From: CADCVW01 sp964251385
GTDB lineage: Bacteria > Pseudomonadota > Alphaproteobacteria > Sphingomonadales > Sphingomonadaceae
DNA: 64,000 nucleotides
Assembly: GCA_964251385.1 (NCBI GenBank)
Contig: CAXUJK010000005.1
Span: 62,001-126,000, forward strand
Reading direction: 5' to 3'
The translations under genes and the position numbers were made by a program. Below, in pieces: positions 8,444 to 16,814 of the stretch. The notes beneath the pieces are model-generated. The model did no database searches. It saw only the letters and a program-made list of their open reading frames with translations, and was not told the DNA's origin. Numbering within the stretch: the first letter of the stretch is position 1; each line of letters opens with the position of its first letter.

Positions 8444-8764
8444 TCAAACCTCGTCTTCCTCGCCCGTTGTCGTGACGATATCGTCGTCGTCGTCGGTCGT
8501 CAGATCGACTTCCTCGTCCGGATTGACCTCGCGATCCTCGATGCCTTCCAGCTCGTCACCCAGATCCGCGTCCGTCTTGTCGGGTTCAACCGCGGCCTTC
8601 TTGGGCGCGTCGTAGGGCAGCGGCTGCTTGGACTTGAGCACGGGTTCGGGCTCCCACGCGGCGTTGCAGTTGATGCAATGGACGGGGTGGTCGTTGCCGA
8701 GATCGTAGAAACGCGTGCCGCATTTGGGGCAGCTGCGCTTGGTGCCCCATTCAGGTTTTACCAA
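8444..8764 (-). CDS. TIGR02300 family (FYDLN acid) protein
   Basis: 106 residues. N-terminal zinc ribbon with CPKCGTRFYDLGNDHPVHC and a second C-x2-C pair, followed by a strongly acidic C-terminal tail with a run of aspartates. This is the alphaproteobacterial TIGR02300 family, named for the FYDLN sequence; its role is unknown. The gene is divergent from cmk. Confidence 0.93.
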   Translation of the reverse strand: MVKPEWGTKRSCPKCGTRFYDLGNDHPVHCINCNAAWEPEPVLKSKQPLPYDAPKKAAVEPDKTDADLGDELEGIEDREVNPDEEVDLTTDDDDDIVTTTGEEDEV

Positions 8765-8883
8765 TGGTTGGCCTTTCGGATGATGTGAGATGTGGGCGCG
8801 GCGAGATGGCCGCGACGGGTTGGCGGCGCATTGCCATAGCGGGTCCGCACTGTCAAAAACACCGCCATGTCGGGGGACGCGCC

Positions 8884-9507
8884 ATGATCATCGCCGTCGA
8901 TGGCCCGGCCGCGAGCGGCAAAGGCACGATCGCGCGCGCACTGGCCGCGCATTACAAGCTGCCGCATCTGGACACGGGACTGCTCTATCGCGCCGTCGGG
9001 CTGGGCGTGTGGCGCGCGGGCAAGGATGCGGGCGACGCGGACGCGGCACTCGCGGCGACCGCGTTCGACGACGCGCTGCTGGCCGATCCGGATATTCGCA
9101 GCGAAGCGGCGGGTTCGCTTGCCAGCCGCGCGTCCGCGCACCCGCAGGTCCGCGCCGCATTGCTCGAACGCCAGCGCCGGTTCGCGCAACAGGCGATGGG
9201 CGCGGTGCTCGACGGGCGCGACATCGGCACGGTGATCGCGCCCGGGGCCGACGCGAAACTGTTCGTCACCGCCACGCCCTACATCCGCGCATCGCGCCGT
9301 TTTGCCGAAATGAAGGGGTCGGATATCCGCTTCTCGGATGTCCTCGTGGACATCGAAGCACGCGACTGGCGCGACGCGAACCGGGCGACCGCGCCGCTGA
9401 CGCAGGCCGACGACGCCGACTTGCTCGACACCAGCGATCTGGCTATAGACGCGGCCGTCCGGCGAGCGATCACGCTCGTGGAGGCTCGCTTGAAGCGAAG
9501 CGCGTAG
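8884..9507 (+). CDS. cmk: Cytidylate kinase
   Basis: Phosphorylates CMP and dCMP using ATP, recycling pyrimidine nucleotides. 207 residues with P-loop GPAASGKGT at residues 7-15, the LDTGLLYRAVG substrate motif at about 30, and the DGRDIGTVIAPGADAK block near 110. The ATG at 8884 follows GGGGGACGCGCC; the upstream in-frame start at 8764 would overlap the divergent gene and add non-homologous residues. Placement before rpsA is the usual order in proteobacteria. Confidence 0.96.
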   Translation: MIIAVDGPAASGKGTIARALAAHYKLPHLDTGLLYRAVGLGVWRAGKDAGDADAALAATAFDDALLADPDIRSEAAGSLASRASAHPQVRAALLERQRRFAQQAMGAVLDGRDIGTVIAPGADAKLFVTATPYIRASRRFAEMKGSDIRFSDVLVDIEARDWRDANRATAPLTQADDADLLDTSDLAIDAAVRRAITLVEARLKRSA

Positions 9508-9640
9508 AGTTCCGGCCCAACGGCCTGTTCTCTGACGCGCTCTTTTCGTTTTCGCGCCTGTTTTCACGTGCGCGCTCCGACGGGCTCCTATTCACACCAA
9601 CCCGGCGATTTCGTCGGCTCTGCAGGACTAGCAAAAATTT

Positions 9641-11374
9641 ATGGCCACTCTGGCGAACCCGACCCGCGACGATTTCGCGAACATGCTCAACGAAATGCTC
9701 GGCGGCGAGAACGAGGGCTTCGAGGGCCGCGTCGTCAAGGGCACGGTGACCGGCATCGAAAACGACATGGCGGTCATCGACGTCGGGTTGAAGTCGGAAG
9801 GTCGCGTGGCGCTGCGCGAGTTCGCCGCGCCGGGTCAGAAGCCCGAGATCAAGATCGGCGACGAAGTCGAAGTGTTCGTCGACCGCGTCGAGAACCACAA
9901 TGGCGAGGCCATGCTTTCGCGAGATCGGGCGCGTAGAGAAGCCGCCTGGGACACGCTGGAAGCCGAGTTCGACAAGCAGGAGCGCGTCGAGGGCGTCATC
10001 TTCGGGCGGGTCAAGGGCGGGTTTACCGTCGACCTAAACGGCGCGGTCGCGTTCCTACCCGGCTCGCAGGTCGACATCCGACCTGTCCGCGATGTCACGC
10101 CGCTAATGGACATTCCGCAGCCGTTCGTGATCCTCAAGATGGACCGTCGCCGTGGCAACATCGTCGTGTCGCGCCGCGCGATCCTGGAAGAGACCCGCGC
10201 CGAACAGCGCACGGGCCTCATTCAAAGCCTCGCCGAAGGTCAGGTCATCGACGGCGTCGTCAAGAACATCACCGACTACGGCGCGTTCGTCGACCTCGGC
10301 GGAATCGACGGCCTGCTCCACGTCACCGACATCAGCTACAAGCGGGTCAACCACCCGTCCGAGCTTATCGGCATCGGCGACACGGTCAAGGTGTCGATCA
10401 TCCGCATCAACCGCGAAACGCAGCGCATCAGCCTCGGCATGAAGCAGCTGGAAAGCGATCCCTGGGAAGGCGCCGCCGCGAAATATCCGATCGACGGCAA
10501 GTTTACTGGCCGCGTCACGAACATCACCGAATACGGCGCGTTCGTCGAACTGGAGCCGGGCATCGAAGGCCTCGTCCACGTGTCCGAAATGTCGTGGACC
10601 AAGAAGAACGTCCACCCGGGCAAGATCGTGTCCACTTCGCAGGAAGTCGACGTCACGATCCTCGAAGTCGACGAGGACAAGCGCCGCATTTCGCTCGGCC
10701 TCAAGCAGGCGCAGTCCAACCCGTGGGAGGACTTCGCCGAACGTCACCCGGTCGGTTCGACCGTCGAGGGCGAGGTCAAGAATTCGACCGAGTTCGGGCT
10801 GTTCATCGGCCTGGAAGGCGATGTCGACGGCATGGTCCACATGTCGGACATCAGTTGGGGCGCGACGGGCGAGGAAGCGCTTGCGCTCCACCACAAGGGC
10901 GAGACGATCAAGGCGCAGGTCCTGGATATCGACGCCGACAAGGAGCGCATCTCGCTTGGCATCAAGCAGCTCGAGCGCGGCGGTGTTGCGCCTGAAGGTA
11001 GCGGTCCGGTGTCGACGGGCGGCGGCGAAGGCGGCCTCAAGCGCAACGACATCGTCACGGTGATCGTGCGCAACGTCGGCGACGGCGGCTTGGACGTCCA
11101 GGTCGGCGAGGACGGAATCGCGGGCTTCATGAAGCGCAACGATCTCGGCCGCGATCGCGACGAGCAGCGTCCCGAACGCTTCCAGGTCGGCCAGGCGCTC
11201 GACGCGATGGTCATCGGGTTCGACCGGTCGAAAAAGCCGAACTTCTCGATCAAGGCGATGCAGATGGCCGAGGAGAAGCAGGCCGTCGCGCAATACGGTT
11301 CGTCGGATTCGGGCGCGTCGCTCGGCGACATCCTGGGCGCGGCGCTCAAGCAGAAGAACGAAGACAAGTCATAA
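9641..11374 (+). CDS. rpsA: 30S ribosomal protein S1
   Basis: 577 residues with six S1 RNA-binding domains. The central repeats carry the familiar DYGAFVDLGGIDGLLHVTD and EYGAFVELEPGIEGLVHVSE sequences. S1 captures mRNA leaders on the small subunit. A 133-base leader separates it from cmk; it holds no evident terminator, so both a shared transcript and a rpsA promoter are possible. The ihfB gene follows after 63 bases, the order seen in many proteobacteria. Confidence 0.98.
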   Translation: MATLANPTRDDFANMLNEMLGGENEGFEGRVVKGTVTGIENDMAVIDVGLKSEGRVALREFAAPGQKPEIKIGDEVEVFVDRVENHNGEAMLSRDRARREAAWDTLEAEFDKQERVEGVIFGRVKGGFTVDLNGAVAFLPGSQVDIRPVRDVTPLMDIPQPFVILKMDRRRGNIVVSRRAILEETRAEQRTGLIQSLAEGQVIDGVVKNITDYGAFVDLGGIDGLLHVTDISYKRVNHPSELIGIGDTVKVSIIRINRETQRISLGMKQLESDPWEGAAAKYPIDGKFTGRVTNITEYGAFVELEPGIEGLVHVSEMSWTKKNVHPGKIVSTSQEVDVTILEVDEDKRRISLGLKQAQSNPWEDFAERHPVGSTVEGEVKNSTEFGLFIGLEGDVDGMVHMSDISWGATGEEALALHHKGETIKAQVLDIDADKERISLGIKQLERGGVAPEGSGPVSTGGGEGGLKRNDIVTVIVRNVGDGGLDVQVGEDGIAGFMKRNDLGRDRDEQRPERFQVGQALDAMVIGFDRSKKPNFSIKAMQMAEEKQAVAQYGSSDSGASLGDILGAALKQKNEDKS

Positions 11375-11381
11375 GGCGGAC

Positions 11382-11413
11382 GACCGTGGCTCGCTTGGCG
11401 GCGGACCACGGTC
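11382..11413 (+). terminator. Hairpin between rpsA and ihfB
   Basis: Inverted repeat GACCGTGG/CCACGGTC with a 16-base loop, directly after the rpsA stop. There is no T-run, so it is not a complete intrinsic terminator; it may attenuate or stabilise the rpsA message. Confidence 0.45.
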
Positions 11414-11437
11414 TCACATCGGAAAAGGGGCAGCCGC

Positions 11438-11716
11438 ATGATCCGTTCTGAACTCGTCGAGAAGCTGTGTGCGGACCATCCGCATTTGACGCCGCGCGAA
11501 GTCGAGACCGTCGTGTCCGCGATTTTCGAAGCGATCACCGATCAGCTCGCCAAGGGGGGCCGCATCGAACTTCGCGGCTTCGGTGCGTTTTCGACCCGCG
11601 AGCGCGACGCGCGAACGGGACGCAACCCGCGCACGGGCGAGGCCGTCGCGGTCGACGCCAAGCGTGTGCCCTACTTCAAGCCCGGCAAGGAAATGCGCGA
11701 GCGGTTGAACGTCTGA
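11438..11716 (+). CDS. ihfB: Integration host factor beta subunit
   Basis: 92 residues of the HU/IHF fold. It contains RSELVEKLCADHPHLTPREV at the N-terminus, the arm sequence GFGAFSTRERDARTGRNPRTG with the intercalating proline, and VPYFKPGKEMRERL at the end. With IhfA it bends DNA for replication, transcription and site-specific recombination. That last role may matter for the tyrosine-integrase element 1.5 kb downstream. Confidence 0.96.
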   Translation: MIRSELVEKLCADHPHLTPREVETVVSAIFEAITDQLAKGGRIELRGFGAFSTRERDARTGRNPRTGEAVAVDAKRVPYFKPGKEMRERLNV

Positions 11717-13098
11717 CTCCAGCGCGCGCCCACGAGCAGCAACGCGAACGGCACCAGCCATACGACGCGGCTCTGGTAGCGATCATGAACATCCGACAAT
11801 GCTCCCGCGAGCGACGCATTGACGACCAGACCCGCTGCGATCGTGGCGAGCAGCGATAATGCCGCGGCGTCGCGTCGCCTCCAGGCCAGCGCCATCGCGA
11901 ACGGAAGCAGCACCAGCGAAAGAGCCGCGAAGAGCGTCGTCACCGCGCGCACGAACGTCCGTCCCGTCGTGTCGCGCACCTGCCGCGACGCCTGCAAGCT
12001 CGCCACGGTCTCCGGCCGGTATTTGTTCAGCGTGTAGTTGATCCCGCCAGCAAGATCGCGGCATCCGGAGGGACATTCGTCGTCGAGCGCGGCGAAGCTC
12101 GCGAACTGCGCGACCGATCCTTTCAGCGTCGCGTTCGCGAACGCCGCGGGCGCTTCCGCGATCGCGCCGCGGTTCGCCCGCGCCATCATGTCGATCCACT
12201 GCCAGCGCGTGCCGTCGACGTCGTGCCAGATTTGCGCGGTGATCGGCGTGTCGGACCCGCCCCACAACAGGATCTGGCTGTCGCGCGGAAGCATGGGGCG
12301 CAGGGCGCACAACCCGGCCGGCGCGTCGCGACCGCAATGTCGGTCGAGCCAGGCGGGCACGAGCCCGTCCTCGGACAACCGCGCGAAGAGGAACAACGAA
12401 CCCATGGGCGAGATCGTCGCGCGCCCCAGCGCCGCCGCGTTCGCTCCGATCAGGACGCCGGCGACGACGGCAACCACCACGAATGCAGCCACCGCGCGCT
12501 TCGCGGCCTCGCGTATGTGAAGACCGCAGGCCACCTGCGCTACGATCGCCGCCGCCGCTCCCGCACCCAACAGCGCCAGATGCGTGTAGTGCGTCAAAGC
12601 GAGCACGATCGCGCCCAGCCACAGCAGCGGAGTGCCCGGCGCACCCGGATCGCGCGACGCGGCGAGCCACGCGAGCAGCAGCACCGGACCCGTGAACGCG
12701 TCGGGCATGTACTGCCCCGCATGCCAGCCGAGCGACGTCAGCACAGTCAGCGCGCAGGCGCCGCCGACAAGCCGGGCGTTTGTCGTGTGGCGATCAAGCC
12801 GGCGTGCGGCTAGGACCAGGACCACTGCGATGGCGATCGCCTGGCCGGCGATTCCTAGCCACAGACCCGCCAGGCCGGGCAGCAGCGTGACCAGCGGCTT
12901 GAGCAGGAAACCGTACGCGCTTGACCGGTCGAGCGCATATTCCTGCCCGTACGCGATACCCAGATACGTACCGCTGTCGGGGAAGATGAGCGGGAACCCG
13001 TTGAACACCGCCGGCCACAACAAGAGAGCGGCCACGGCCAGCGTCAGCACGGCCGTTCGCACGCGCGCGGGGGGTGGCATGAGGCGGACATCGTGCAC
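11671..13098 (-). CDS. Large polytopic membrane protein, unknown
   Basis: 475 residues (469 from the second Met) with about ten hydrophobic spans. A periplasmic-looking region at roughly 245-350 has several cysteines (HCGRDAPAGLC, DDECPSGCRDL). The overall shape, with FPLIFPDSGTYLGIAYG in the first loop and an acidic residue after TM1, resembles GT-C type glycosyltransferases or related lipid-linked sugar enzymes, but this is only a shape-based guess. The last 46 bases overlap the 3' end of convergent ihfB. Confidence 0.75.
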   Translation of the reverse strand: MHDVRLMPPPARVRTAVLTLAVAALLLWPAVFNGFPLIFPDSGTYLGIAYGQEYALDRSSAYGFLLKPLVTLLPGLAGLWLGIAGQAIAIAVVLVLAARRLDRHTTNARLVGGACALTVLTSLGWHAGQYMPDAFTGPVLLLAWLAASRDPGAPGTPLLWLGAIVLALTHYTHLALLGAGAAAAIVAQVACGLHIREAAKRAVAAFVVVAVVAGVLIGANAAALGRATISPMGSLFLFARLSEDGLVPAWLDRHCGRDAPAGLCALRPMLPRDSQILLWGGSDTPITAQIWHDVDGTRWQWIDMMARANRGAIAEAPAAFANATLKGSVAQFASFAALDDECPSGCRDLAGGINYTLNKYRPETVASLQASRQVRDTTGRTFVRAVTTLFAALSLVLLPFAMALAWRRRDAAALSLLATIAAGLVVNASLAGALSDVHDRYQSRVVWLVPFALLLVGARWSQTFNRSRISLPGLK

Positions 13099-13156
13099 TC
13101 CGCCGATCTGCCCGGTCGTGGTGAAGATGACGTTAAGCCTTTGAACGCTGCAGCCC

Positions 13157-13185
13157 TTGACCGGACCGCCCCGCTTCTGTTTGCA
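13157..13185 (+). promoter_or_regulatory. Probable promoter of the host tRNA-Leu gene
   Basis: TTGACC, a 17-base spacer and TTTGCA end 11 bases before the tRNA 5' end. The spacing suits a sigma70-type promoter although the -10 box is poor. After insertion it reads into the truncated tRNA half, and no strong terminator lies between it and the intron-bearing tRNA at 13429. Confidence 0.4.
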
Positions 13186-13196
13186 CCCTTTGCCAA

Positions 13197-13235
13197 GCGG
13201 ACGTGGCGAAATCGGTAGACGCAGCAGACTTAAAA
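13197..13235 (+). pseudogene. 5' half of host tRNA-Leu(UAA), cut in the anticodon loop
   Basis: Acceptor 5' strand GCGGACG, the D arm and anticodon stem GCAGA are intact, followed by the loop CTTAAAA. The sequence then runs into unrelated DNA (ACAGTTTTC) instead of TCTGC. The missing half is at 34491-34545. Joining the two gives a full 87-nt tRNA-Leu with a 7-bp acceptor stem, a 5-bp anticodon stem and a long variable arm, so this is a split gene, not a chance match. Confidence 0.95.
13229..13235. other. attL core (CTTAAAA)
   Basis: Seven bases identical to 34491-34497 and equal to the whole anticodon loop. Tyrosine recombinases typically exchange strands across a 6-8 bp overlap, so this is the likely crossover segment. 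Confidence 0.8.
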
Positions 13236-13339
13236 ACAGTTTTCTTTGCCTCAGCGCGTCTTTTTCCGTCGATATTTTGCGTTTAAAGACAGCGCCTTAG
13301 CTATTCTGTGGCTGACGGCGGCCTCAAGGCGCGTACGTT

Positions 13340-13359
13340 CAGGGGCCACCCAGGGGCCA
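13340..13359 (+). repeat. Paired CAGGGGCCA sites near attL
   Basis: CAGGGGCCA occurs at 13340 and again at 13351, an 11-base period, about 105 bases inside the left junction. A third copy in the same orientation is near the right end at 34341. The layout suggests arm-type binding sites for the integrase. Confidence 0.5.
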
Positions 13360-13428
13360 ATCGCGCGACCGAGGAGCCGAAAACAGGTCCTCGCGCGACA
13401 GGCTACGCTGTGGCACTAGGCGAGCAGT

Positions 13429-13733
13429 GCGGACGTGGCGAAATGGTAGACGCAGCAGACTTCATAGGAGTGCCCGGGGGGAAACGCCCGGAGTAGAACC
13501 GCTCAAATTCGGGGAAAGCTAGGGTGCCAAGCCTTGCCGATCCCGAGCCAAGCCCGGCCTGTTCGGGAAGGTGTAGAGACTAGACGGGCGGCGCCTAAAG
13601 CTGAGGCTATGGCGAAGGGATAGTCCAGACCACGAACGTTCGCACTTACCTGCGAGCGGCGGCGAAAGTCGAAGTGGTAAGAAAATCTGCTTTTCGAATG
13701 AGAGTGCGGGTTCGAGTCCCGCCGTCCGCACCA
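13429..13733 (+). tRNA. tRNA-Leu(UAA) interrupted by a group I intron
   Basis: Exon 1 is 13429-13462 and exon 2 is 13682-13733; together they make an 86-nt tRNA-Leu with encoded CCA. Acceptor GCGGACG/CGTCCGC is perfect, anticodon stem GCAGA/TCTGC, restored loop CTTAAAA, anticodon TAA, T arm GCGGG-TTCGAGT-CCCGC. Compared with the host copy it lacks one base in the D loop and has a quite different, G-U-rich variable arm, so it is not a recent duplicate of the host gene. It lies 194 bases inside the element and would supply the tRNA destroyed by insertion. Confidence 0.93.
13463..13681 (+). ncRNA. Group I intron (IC3-like) in tRNA-Leu
   Basis: 219 nt, inserted after U34 of the UAA anticodon, the same position as the cyanobacterial and plastid tRNA-Leu introns. 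Core strings are recognisable: CAAATTCGGGGAAA, GATCCCGAGCCAAGCC, GGTGTAGAGACTAGACGG and ATAGTCCAGACCAC, corresponding to the P, Q, R and S elements. The 5' exon ends in U and the intron ends in G (13681). Exon bases ACTT can pair with GAGT at 13468-13471 to form P1 with the required U-G at the splice site. No homing endonuclease is encoded. Confidence 0.93.
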
Positions 13734-13745
13734 ACGACTCAGACC

Positions 13746-15848
13746 TTATAGGCCAAGCCCGCGCGAGCGTCCGAACGACCAGTCCACGCCGCCGCCGGGC
13801 ATGGCGACGCCGCTTATCTGCTGGCCCAAGCGCTTCTCCAGCGGGTCGCTCCACGGCACGAGTTGGAGACCCATGCCATTGTCGATCATCGCGAACCGGC
13901 GGCTCGCGAGTTGCGCCTGACCGACGAGCTTGCCGGATACATATTCGCCGGTCCCGCTCGGCTGCCACGCGACACCGCGCTCGGTGGCGAACACCTTGCC
14001 GACGCGAGCGACCTCGGCCCGCTCCAGTTGCGCGGTCAAGTTTTTAGGCGCGCGGAATTGTCCGTCGCCAAGGTCGCGGACATAGCCCATGTCGGCAAGC
14101 GCCTTCTTACGCGCGTCCCAGGCAGTCCGCACGTCGCCACCGAACCCGCCTTGCCCGAACGCCTGCCGGTCCTGCCCCAACATCGTCCGGTCGAGCCAGG
14201 TCGCGCCCTCGTGGCTTACCTGCCGGTTAAGCGACAGGTGAGATAGCTCGTCAACGCGTGGGCCGGGACCGTGACGCTTGCGATCATGGCTGAGCCCGCG
14301 CTCGGGCAGGTCGGCGGGAACGGTCCAATGCTCGGCATGGCGTCGCTCAACGATCCCGGCGCGGCGTAGGGCTTCCAGGCGCCGTACGTGGCTGCGCACG
14401 AAGGCGTCGGCCTCCTTCGGCCCGAGCCGAGTGCGCACCTGCTCCAAATGATCTGCGGGGCGGTACACGCCGTTCGCGTCGGCAGCCGCGAGGATGTTTC
14501 GATCTGCGGCACGCGGCGTGCTCGGCGGTGGCTCGACGGCGACGATGCTGCCCCGGCCGATCTCCTCAACGCGGGTGGAGGATACCTCGACATAGTGAAC
14601 GCGTCCGTCAACGCCGTCGATGGTCAGGCCCATGCGGTCGCTCAACTCGTCGCCTGCGAGCTGCTTATCCCGGACCTGGCCGACGATGCGGGCCTGCGGT
14701 CGCTCACGATGAAGTTGGTAGTCGGCGACCGATCGGGACTCGGCGAGCCCGTCACGCTCAAGCGCCCGGTGCATAGTCTTGATGATGTCGCCACGCTCAC
14801 CGAGCGCCCGAAGGCGCTGCTCGGCGTCCGGCGCAACGGTCCACTCCCCCGGCCGCTGCTCGGTCGCCAGCCCTAAGCGCTCCAGCCTGCGGGCGCGTTC
14901 GATCAGCAGCGCCCGATTGCGGCGAAGCTCGACGCGCATGTCCTTGTCAGGCCGGAGGTCGGCGAAGTCGCTTCCCGCGTCCCGCTCCGCAACCAGCATC
15001 CGATCAAGCCGGGTGAAGCGCTCGGCGTCGACCTCGCCTTCGAGCTGGCGCGTCACCTCCTGCTCCGTCTGGCGGCCCAGCTCCAGCGTTACGACCTCGC
15101 TCGCGCGCTCGCGGACGCCGTGTGCGATATAGTCGCCGGCGATGTCGAGCCGCTTGCCGTCCTGGGTGACGCCGCGAAGCAGGATGTGCGTATGGGGGTG
15201 GCCGGTGTTGTGATGGCCGACCGCGACCCAGTCGAGCTTGGTGCCAAGGTCCGCTTCCATATGCGCCATCAATTCGCGGGTGGTCTGGCGAGGGTCGGTC
15301 AGCTCGACCCCGTCTTCGGCCGAAACGATGAAGCGGAACTGGTGCCGGTCCTCGCGCCCGCGCTCCAGGAAGGCGCGGCCGTCCGCCACGTCCTGCTCCG
15401 CGGAATAGACTTGGCCCTTCTCGCCATCCCGGGTGACACCATCGCGCTCCAGGTAGCGAAGGTGCGCGTCCACCGCCTTGGCGCTGACATGCGCCCGCGT
15501 CCGCGCTGCCCCGCGCTGTGGGTTGAGCTTGACGATCCGCGCCTTAACCGCGACGCGGCGCATCCGTGTGCGAACCCTACTGGCAGAACGGCTCCAAGCG
15601 CTACGGCCCTTCAACCCGGCCGCAACGGAAGCGCCCCGGCCTCGCGCGTTACACCGCCCGCTCCCCTTCCCGGCCATGCCCGGCCGCAACGGGTCGCCGC
15701 CCGCGCGGCGGATCGCCTGCTGCACCTGTCCGGCGAAGGTCTTGGCCCGCGCCCGGACGGGGCGGGGCAGCTTCGAAAACTGCGCGTCTCCGCCACGGTT
15801 GCGGATGCGGCCGGGACGGATGAGGAAACGGTCTTCGTTGGTCGGCAT
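13746..15848 (-). CDS. Relaxase/mobilization nuclease with DUF3363
   Basis: 700 residues from MPTNEDRFLIRPGRIRN, the usual beginning for DUF3363 relaxases; longer in-frame starts add unrelated residues. The VirD2-like nuclease domain occupies about 100-240, with candidate Tyr in HLRYLERDG (Y132) and the metal-binding histidines in GHHNTGHPHTHILLRG (212-221). The DUF3363 region follows to the C-terminus. It would nick oriT and pilot the strand in conjugation. No T4SS genes are near, so transfer would need a helper. It lies just inside the intron-containing tRNA, on the opposite strand. Confidence 0.92.
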   Translation of the reverse strand: MPTNEDRFLIRPGRIRNRGGDAQFSKLPRPVRARAKTFAGQVQQAIRRAGGDPLRPGMAGKGSGRCNARGRGASVAAGLKGRSAWSRSASRVRTRMRRVAVKARIVKLNPQRGAARTRAHVSAKAVDAHLRYLERDGVTRDGEKGQVYSAEQDVADGRAFLERGREDRHQFRFIVSAEDGVELTDPRQTTRELMAHMEADLGTKLDWVAVGHHNTGHPHTHILLRGVTQDGKRLDIAGDYIAHGVRERASEVVTLELGRQTEQEVTRQLEGEVDAERFTRLDRMLVAERDAGSDFADLRPDKDMRVELRRNRALLIERARRLERLGLATEQRPGEWTVAPDAEQRLRALGERGDIIKTMHRALERDGLAESRSVADYQLHRERPQARIVGQVRDKQLAGDELSDRMGLTIDGVDGRVHYVEVSSTRVEEIGRGSIVAVEPPPSTPRAADRNILAAADANGVYRPADHLEQVRTRLGPKEADAFVRSHVRRLEALRRAGIVERRHAEHWTVPADLPERGLSHDRKRHGPGPRVDELSHLSLNRQVSHEGATWLDRTMLGQDRQAFGQGGFGGDVRTAWDARKKALADMGYVRDLGDGQFRAPKNLTAQLERAEVARVGKVFATERGVAWQPSGTGEYVSGKLVGQAQLASRRFAMIDNGMGLQLVPWSDPLEKRLGQQISGVAMPGGGVDWSFGRSRGLGL

Positions 15849-16677
15849 AAGCTTACGATCGACAAACAAAATCATCGGTTCAAGTGAGCAAGGCGCGGCG
15901 TAGGGCCATGGCGCAGCAATACTTGCCAGCGGCGGCAAATAGCGGATCGCCGATCGACACGATGTGCGCCTGCTGGCAGTTAGCTGCCTGAATACAAACA
16001 ATAAAGTCCGAGAAGTGCCAGCGGCGCACATTGTAGCCTGGGTCAGCGTAAGCCAAAAAACAATGTGCAGACAGCCACTTAGAAACGGAGTTCCGGCAGC
16101 GAGGCGACTCGCTTTATCTTGCAGTCTCCTTTCTCATCCTCATGCGGTGCCTCCAAATGATCGGACGGGGCCATACGTTCGTTAACGTAGCAGCGACGAC
16201 GCTGATGGTGGAGAGCGGCCAGGCTGCTTTAGAGTGCCGGGCAGCGATTGCGGCCATCCATTAATCGAGCCGGGTATTCGACGATCAGCTCGGGCTTGCG
16301 AACTCTTTTTCCAGCAAGGGTCGTTTAGTTGCATTGGCGCGGCACCGCCGCGCGGAGATCGCGCGTGGTTCGCCAAAATTCGTGATCGTAAGGACGGTCA
16401 GACGACCGTCGGAAACGGCCGGTGCCGGAGCACCATCTCCTTGCATAACCGAGCGCCTGAAATACGCGACGGCATTGCCGCCGTACGGTCAGCAGCATGG
16501 CCTCACAGTTGCCGCGCCTGCCGCTAGGAACTATCTAAGGTTTCAGACGGTGATATGCCGCACGAGTTTCCACACGGAAGTGTGTCGATTGCATGGAGTA
16601 TCTGGTTCAAGCACATCATTGTTCACTGCGGCCTTCACCTTCTCATCGAATGGATTTTTGACCGAGGGAGACCGCTT
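15849..16677. other. Non-coding stretch upstream of relaxase
   Basis: 829 bases without a convincing gene. It is more AT-rich than the flanks and contains the candidate oriT hairpin at 16098-16124. Short frames exist on both strands but none has a good start site, composition or recognisable sequence. It probably serves transfer functions and the promoter of the relaxase. Confidence 0.5.
16098..16124 (+). other. Candidate oriT/nic region
   Basis: Perfect 6-bp inverted repeat AGCGAG/CTCGCT with loop GCGA, followed directly by TTATCTTGCAG. The last part resembles the nic consensus YATCCTGY of the VirD2/TraI (MOB-P) group with one change. Hairpin followed by nic, about 250 bases upstream of the relaxase start, is the arrangement in RP4-type origins. 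Confidence 0.4.
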
Positions 16678-16782
16678 ATGAACAACATCACTGCCTTAAT
16701 CCGTACAGCCAAATGTTACACCCAAAAGCTGCTCGCGAAGCTCTGGCTTCCGGCTATCGTAACCGCAATCGCTGCAATTTGA
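16678..16782 (+). CDS. 34-residue hydrophobic peptide
   Basis: MNNITALIRTAKCYTQKLLA begins a 34-residue frame whose C-terminal 14 residues are hydrophobic (LWLPAIVTAIAAI). A GAGGGAGA ribosome site lies 6-7 bases before the ATG, and a strong intrinsic terminator overlaps the stop codon. A basic helix followed by a short membrane segment recalls type I toxin peptides or leader peptides, but no antisense RNA is evident and the function is unknown. Confidence 0.5.
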   Translation: MNNITALIRTAKCYTQKLLAKLWLPAIVTAIAAI

Positions 16783-16814
16783 GCCCCGCCCCAGAAAGGC
16801 GGGGCTTTGCTTTT
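16782..16814 (+). terminator. Intrinsic terminator
   Basis: Nine-base perfect stem AGCCCCGCC/GGCGGGGCT with a 7-base loop, followed by TTGCTTTT. It ends the transcript of the 34-residue reading frame just upstream. Confidence 0.85.

Noticed and set aside
10103..11293. 396-residue antisense frame over rpsA
   Set aside because: Reflects periodic codon use of the S1 repeats; no start signal.
15849..16677. Protein-coding genes upstream of relaxase
   Set aside because: Frames of up to about 115 residues have poor starts and unnatural composition; transfer-origin function fits better.
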